In this document: in pieces, positions 19,152 to 20,654 of the stretch
How positions within the stretch are numbered: the stretch's first letter is position 1
Layout of the letters: every line of letters begins with the position of its first letter
IMG/VR virus record: IMGVR_UViG_3300032193_000336
Location: 1 to 20,654 of that record
DNA from: a virus
Direction: 5' to 3' (one strand)
DNA: 20,654 bases
The notes under the pieces: model-generated
Seen by the model: the letters and a program-made list of their open reading frames with translations, nothing else
Told to the model about the DNA's origin: nothing
Database searches by the model: none
Position numbers and translations under genes: made by a program

Positions 19152-20124
19152 ACTTTAGCGTTTCGACAGCAGCAAGTGATTTTTGACGCAGTGATTCAGG
19201 GAGAGGAACATAACCCAGTGCGTCTGCCTTCTGCTGTTGAGTAGGCGTCAGCATGTAGCGGAGCATGTCCTTGACACTCTCGTTCTTCTCATACTCAGGG
19301 TACGCAAGGATCCAGGTGAGAGAAACGATTGGGTATGCATTAGCACCAGCAGGGTTAGCGTCAGCACCACGCAGTTGATCGTCAAGGACAATCTCACCAA
19401 GACCAGCGGAAGCAGTCTCAGCAGATGCCTTCACGAAGTTGCCTGCTTTGTTCTGAATGGCAACCTGTTGGAGACCACCACGAACATAACCATAATTTAC
19501 ATAACCAATAGAACCTGGGAGGTTAGTGATAGCAGCAGCAACACCAGAGTTGCCTTTGCCACCAATACCAACAGGCCACTTTACAGATTTACCAGTGCCA
19601 ACCTTCGCCTTCCACTCAGGAGAGAATGCAGACAGTGAGTTGGTGAATCCTTTGGTAGTACCAGAACCATCAGAACGCCAGACAGTTTTGATATTACTAT
19701 CAGCACATCCAAAGTGAGACCAGTTGGTGATCTTGCCGAGGAATACATCAGCAAGTTCAGTCTGTGTCATCTTAACTTCACAACCAGGGTTGTTGTAAGT
19801 AGGGACGATCGCACCGCCCGTCATAGGGACATGAACCATCCCTTCAGCAGGTTGTTTTTCATCAGATACAGCACCATCAGAGGCACCGAAATCAACAGTC
19901 TTTGCTTTGAACTGACGGACACCAGCACCACTACCAACTGCTTGATAGTTTACTTGGTTGCCAGTGTCATCAGACAGAGACTTAAGGACACTGTTGTAGT
20001 ACATGGCAGGGAATGTAGCACCCGCACCATTCAATTTGTATGGTTTGTTTGCTTGCTCAGTGGAACCACATGCTACCACCAGGGGTGCTGCCACTACGGC
20101 AGCAGCGATTGCTTTGAGTTTCAT
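19150..20124 (-). CDS. pstS: Phosphate-binding protein PstS
   Basis: A 324-residue periplasmic binding protein of the PstS family, which delivers phosphate to the PstABC transporter. A lipoprotein signal is present: basic-hydrophobic MKLKAIAAAVV, then lipobox VVAC with C19. Family motifs are GAGATFPAMYY near 34-44, SGAGVRQF near 65-72, VDFGASDG near 77-84 and WRSDGSGTTKGFT near 149-161, the phosphate-contact loops. Full length for the family (E. coli 346). Cyanophage pstS is a known host-derived gene expressed under phosphate stress. It follows the beta-barrel gene by 11 bases with GAGGTAAAGGATA before the ATG, so both share the Pho-box promoter upstream. No pst permease genes are nearby, so it would work with the host transporter. 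Confidence 0.95.
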   Translation of the reverse strand: MKLKAIAAAVVAAPLVVACGSTEQANKPYKLNGAGATFPAMYYNSVLKSLSDDTGNQVNYQAVGSGAGVRQFKAKTVDFGASDGAVSDEKQPAEGMVHVPMTGGAIVPTYNNPGCEVKMTQTELADVFLGKITNWSHFGCADSNIKTVWRSDGSGTTKGFTNSLSAFSPEWKAKVGTGKSVKWPVGIGGKGNSGVAAAITNLPGSIGYVNYGYVRGGLQQVAIQNKAGNFVKASAETASAGLGEIVLDDQLRGADANPAGANAYPIVSLTWILAYPEYEKNESVKDMLRYMLTPTQQQKADALGYVPLPESLRQKSLAAVETLK

Positions 20125-20135
20125 TATCCTTTACC

Positions 20136-20495
20136 TCAGAACTTGTACTTGGTGCCCATCTCAAACTTCCAGTCGCGAGTGTCATCGTCTTGGAAGATGT
20201 TTTCGTACTTAGCATAGGCAGAGAGACTATCAGTCACCTTAAACTTACTACCAAGTTCAAGAGCGGTGAAGGTTTCATTGTCACCACCATCAGGAGAAGT
20301 AACGCCAAGACCACCCTCAACATAGGGAGCGAAGCGTTCAAACTTCCATTCATAACCAATGCGACCCTGATGGACTTGCTTGGAGAAGTCTTCATCAGTG
20401 CCTTTAAATTCGTGTTTGGACTCAACATAGGGTCCTGCAAGGGCAGGTGTCGCCAGTGCTGAGGCAGCCAGTGCGGCAAGAGCGATTGCTTTCAT
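20136..20495 (-). CDS. Secreted small beta-barrel (porin-like) protein, co-transcribed with pstS
   Basis: A 119-residue protein from the ATG at 20495 (MKAIALAALAASALATPALA, a clean signal peptide cut before GPYV). The frame extends 16 residues upstream, but that would destroy the signal peptide; AAAGGA lies a little upstream of the chosen ATG. The mature protein alternates strands (GRIGYEWKF, APYVEGGLGV, LELGSKFKV, LSAYAKYENIF, FEMGTKYKF) and ends in Phe, as outer-membrane barrels do. It is a paralogue of the protein at 5531-5908 (shared LAGPYV, GYE, PDGGD and ending). Being in one unit with pstS under a Pho-box-like promoter, it may help phosphate cross the outer membrane. That role is inference. 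Confidence 0.72.
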   Translation of the reverse strand: MKAIALAALAASALATPALAGPYVESKHEFKGTDEDFSKQVHQGRIGYEWKFERFAPYVEGGLGVTSPDGGDNETFTALELGSKFKVTDSLSAYAKYENIFQDDDTRDWKFEMGTKYKF

Positions 20496-20547
20496 TTGTT
20501 TGGAATTCCTTTGTGAAAAATAGATCAACGACTTTTGATCCAAGAGT

Positions 20548-20603
20548 AATTTAGCACTGCTTAATCTAGATGTAAACTAACGTTAGGTTAAGCTTTAAGT
20601 AAA
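20548..20603 (-). promoter_or_regulatory. Pho-box-like array and promoter for the beta-barrel-pstS operon
   Basis: On the minus strand 8-mers recur with exact 11-base spacing: TTTACTTA (20603-20596), CTTAACCT (20592-20585), GTTAGTTT (20581-20574) and a weak TCTAGATT (20570-20563). The cyanobacterial PhoB box is tandem PyTTAAPyPyT/A repeats with 3-base gaps; the second matches 8/8, the first 7/8, the third 6/8. A -10-like TAAATT (20548-20553) follows 9 bases after the last unit, and the ATG is about 53 bases further. Regulation by host PhoB has been reported for other cyanophage pstS genes. Confidence 0.68.
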
Positions 20604-20654
20604 GGTCAGCGAATGAACTTATCCATCCTCAATTTGATGTAGTACATTCCGATA

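Noticed and set aside
19714-20217. A 167-codon plus-strand frame
   Set aside because: It is opposite pstS and the beta-barrel gene, both of which are clear; no family features.
20607-20654. End of a possible upstream minus-strand gene at the right edge (two frames reach stops near 20607 and 20619)
   Set aside because: Fewer than 16 codons are visible in either frame, so a real gene cannot be told from chance.
1-20654. CRISPR arrays, insertion sequences, integrase or attachment sites
   Set aside because: No regularly spaced direct repeats, transposase or integrase genes were seen; the tRNA genes are complete and phage-internal.

Overview
The window is a structural and accessory-gene segment of a T4-like cyanomyovirus, a tailed phage of marine Synechococcus or Prochlorococcus. 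Two lines of evidence point there. First, it carries a T4-type set of baseplate and tail genes (gp26, gp27, gp29/tape-measure, gp5, gp48, gp53, gp4 and a tail-tube-like protein). Second, it carries host-derived genes typical of cyanophages: a CpeT-type phycobiliprotein lyase, a CP12-like Calvin-cycle regulator and a PstS phosphate-binding protein. Genes are densely packed, with many start/stop overlaps (TAATG, TGATG, ATGA), and no stretch over 300 bases lacks a gene.

Layout: (1) 1-1495, minus: N-terminal 498 residues of a large virion protein, cut by the left edge, with a T4-type late promoter in front. (2) 1645-3587, minus: tRNA-Asn, tRNA-Ala and tRNA-Thr, cpeT, a small unknown gene, tRNA-Leu, a 2OG-Fe(II) oxygenase and two small genes, headed by a near-consensus sigma70 promoter. 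(3) 3644-5413, minus: a chain of small overlapping genes including a PKHD-type oxygenase and a glutaredoxin-fold protein without the redox cysteines. (4) 5446-5908, minus: a small secreted beta-barrel-like protein with its own promoter and terminator. (5) 6060-16138, minus: the tail and baseplate-hub block, in transcription order tail-tube-like protein, gp26, a small chaperone-like ORF, tape measure with a muramidase domain, gp27, CP12-like protein, gp5-like hub, needle. (6) 16170-19099, plus: gp4, an unassigned conserved protein, gp48, gp53. (7) 19150-20603, minus: secreted beta-barrel paralogue plus pstS, behind a Pho-box-like array.

The structural genes build the baseplate hub, wedge and tail-tube cap around the tape measure. 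The accessory genes fit the known cyanophage strategy of redirecting host light harvesting, carbon flux and phosphate uptake. The strongest observation is a textbook -1 programmed frameshift signal (slippery T_TTT_TTC, 7-nt spacer, 10-bp stem-loop) at the end of gp26. It would fuse gp26 to the following ORF immediately before the tape-measure gene, the G/GT tail-assembly-chaperone arrangement of other tailed phages. Other notable points are a repeated intergenic palindrome with a compensatory base change, a family of CTAAATA/ATAAATA late-promoter-like boxes at transcription-unit heads, and stop codons that lie inside the 5' ends of tRNA genes.
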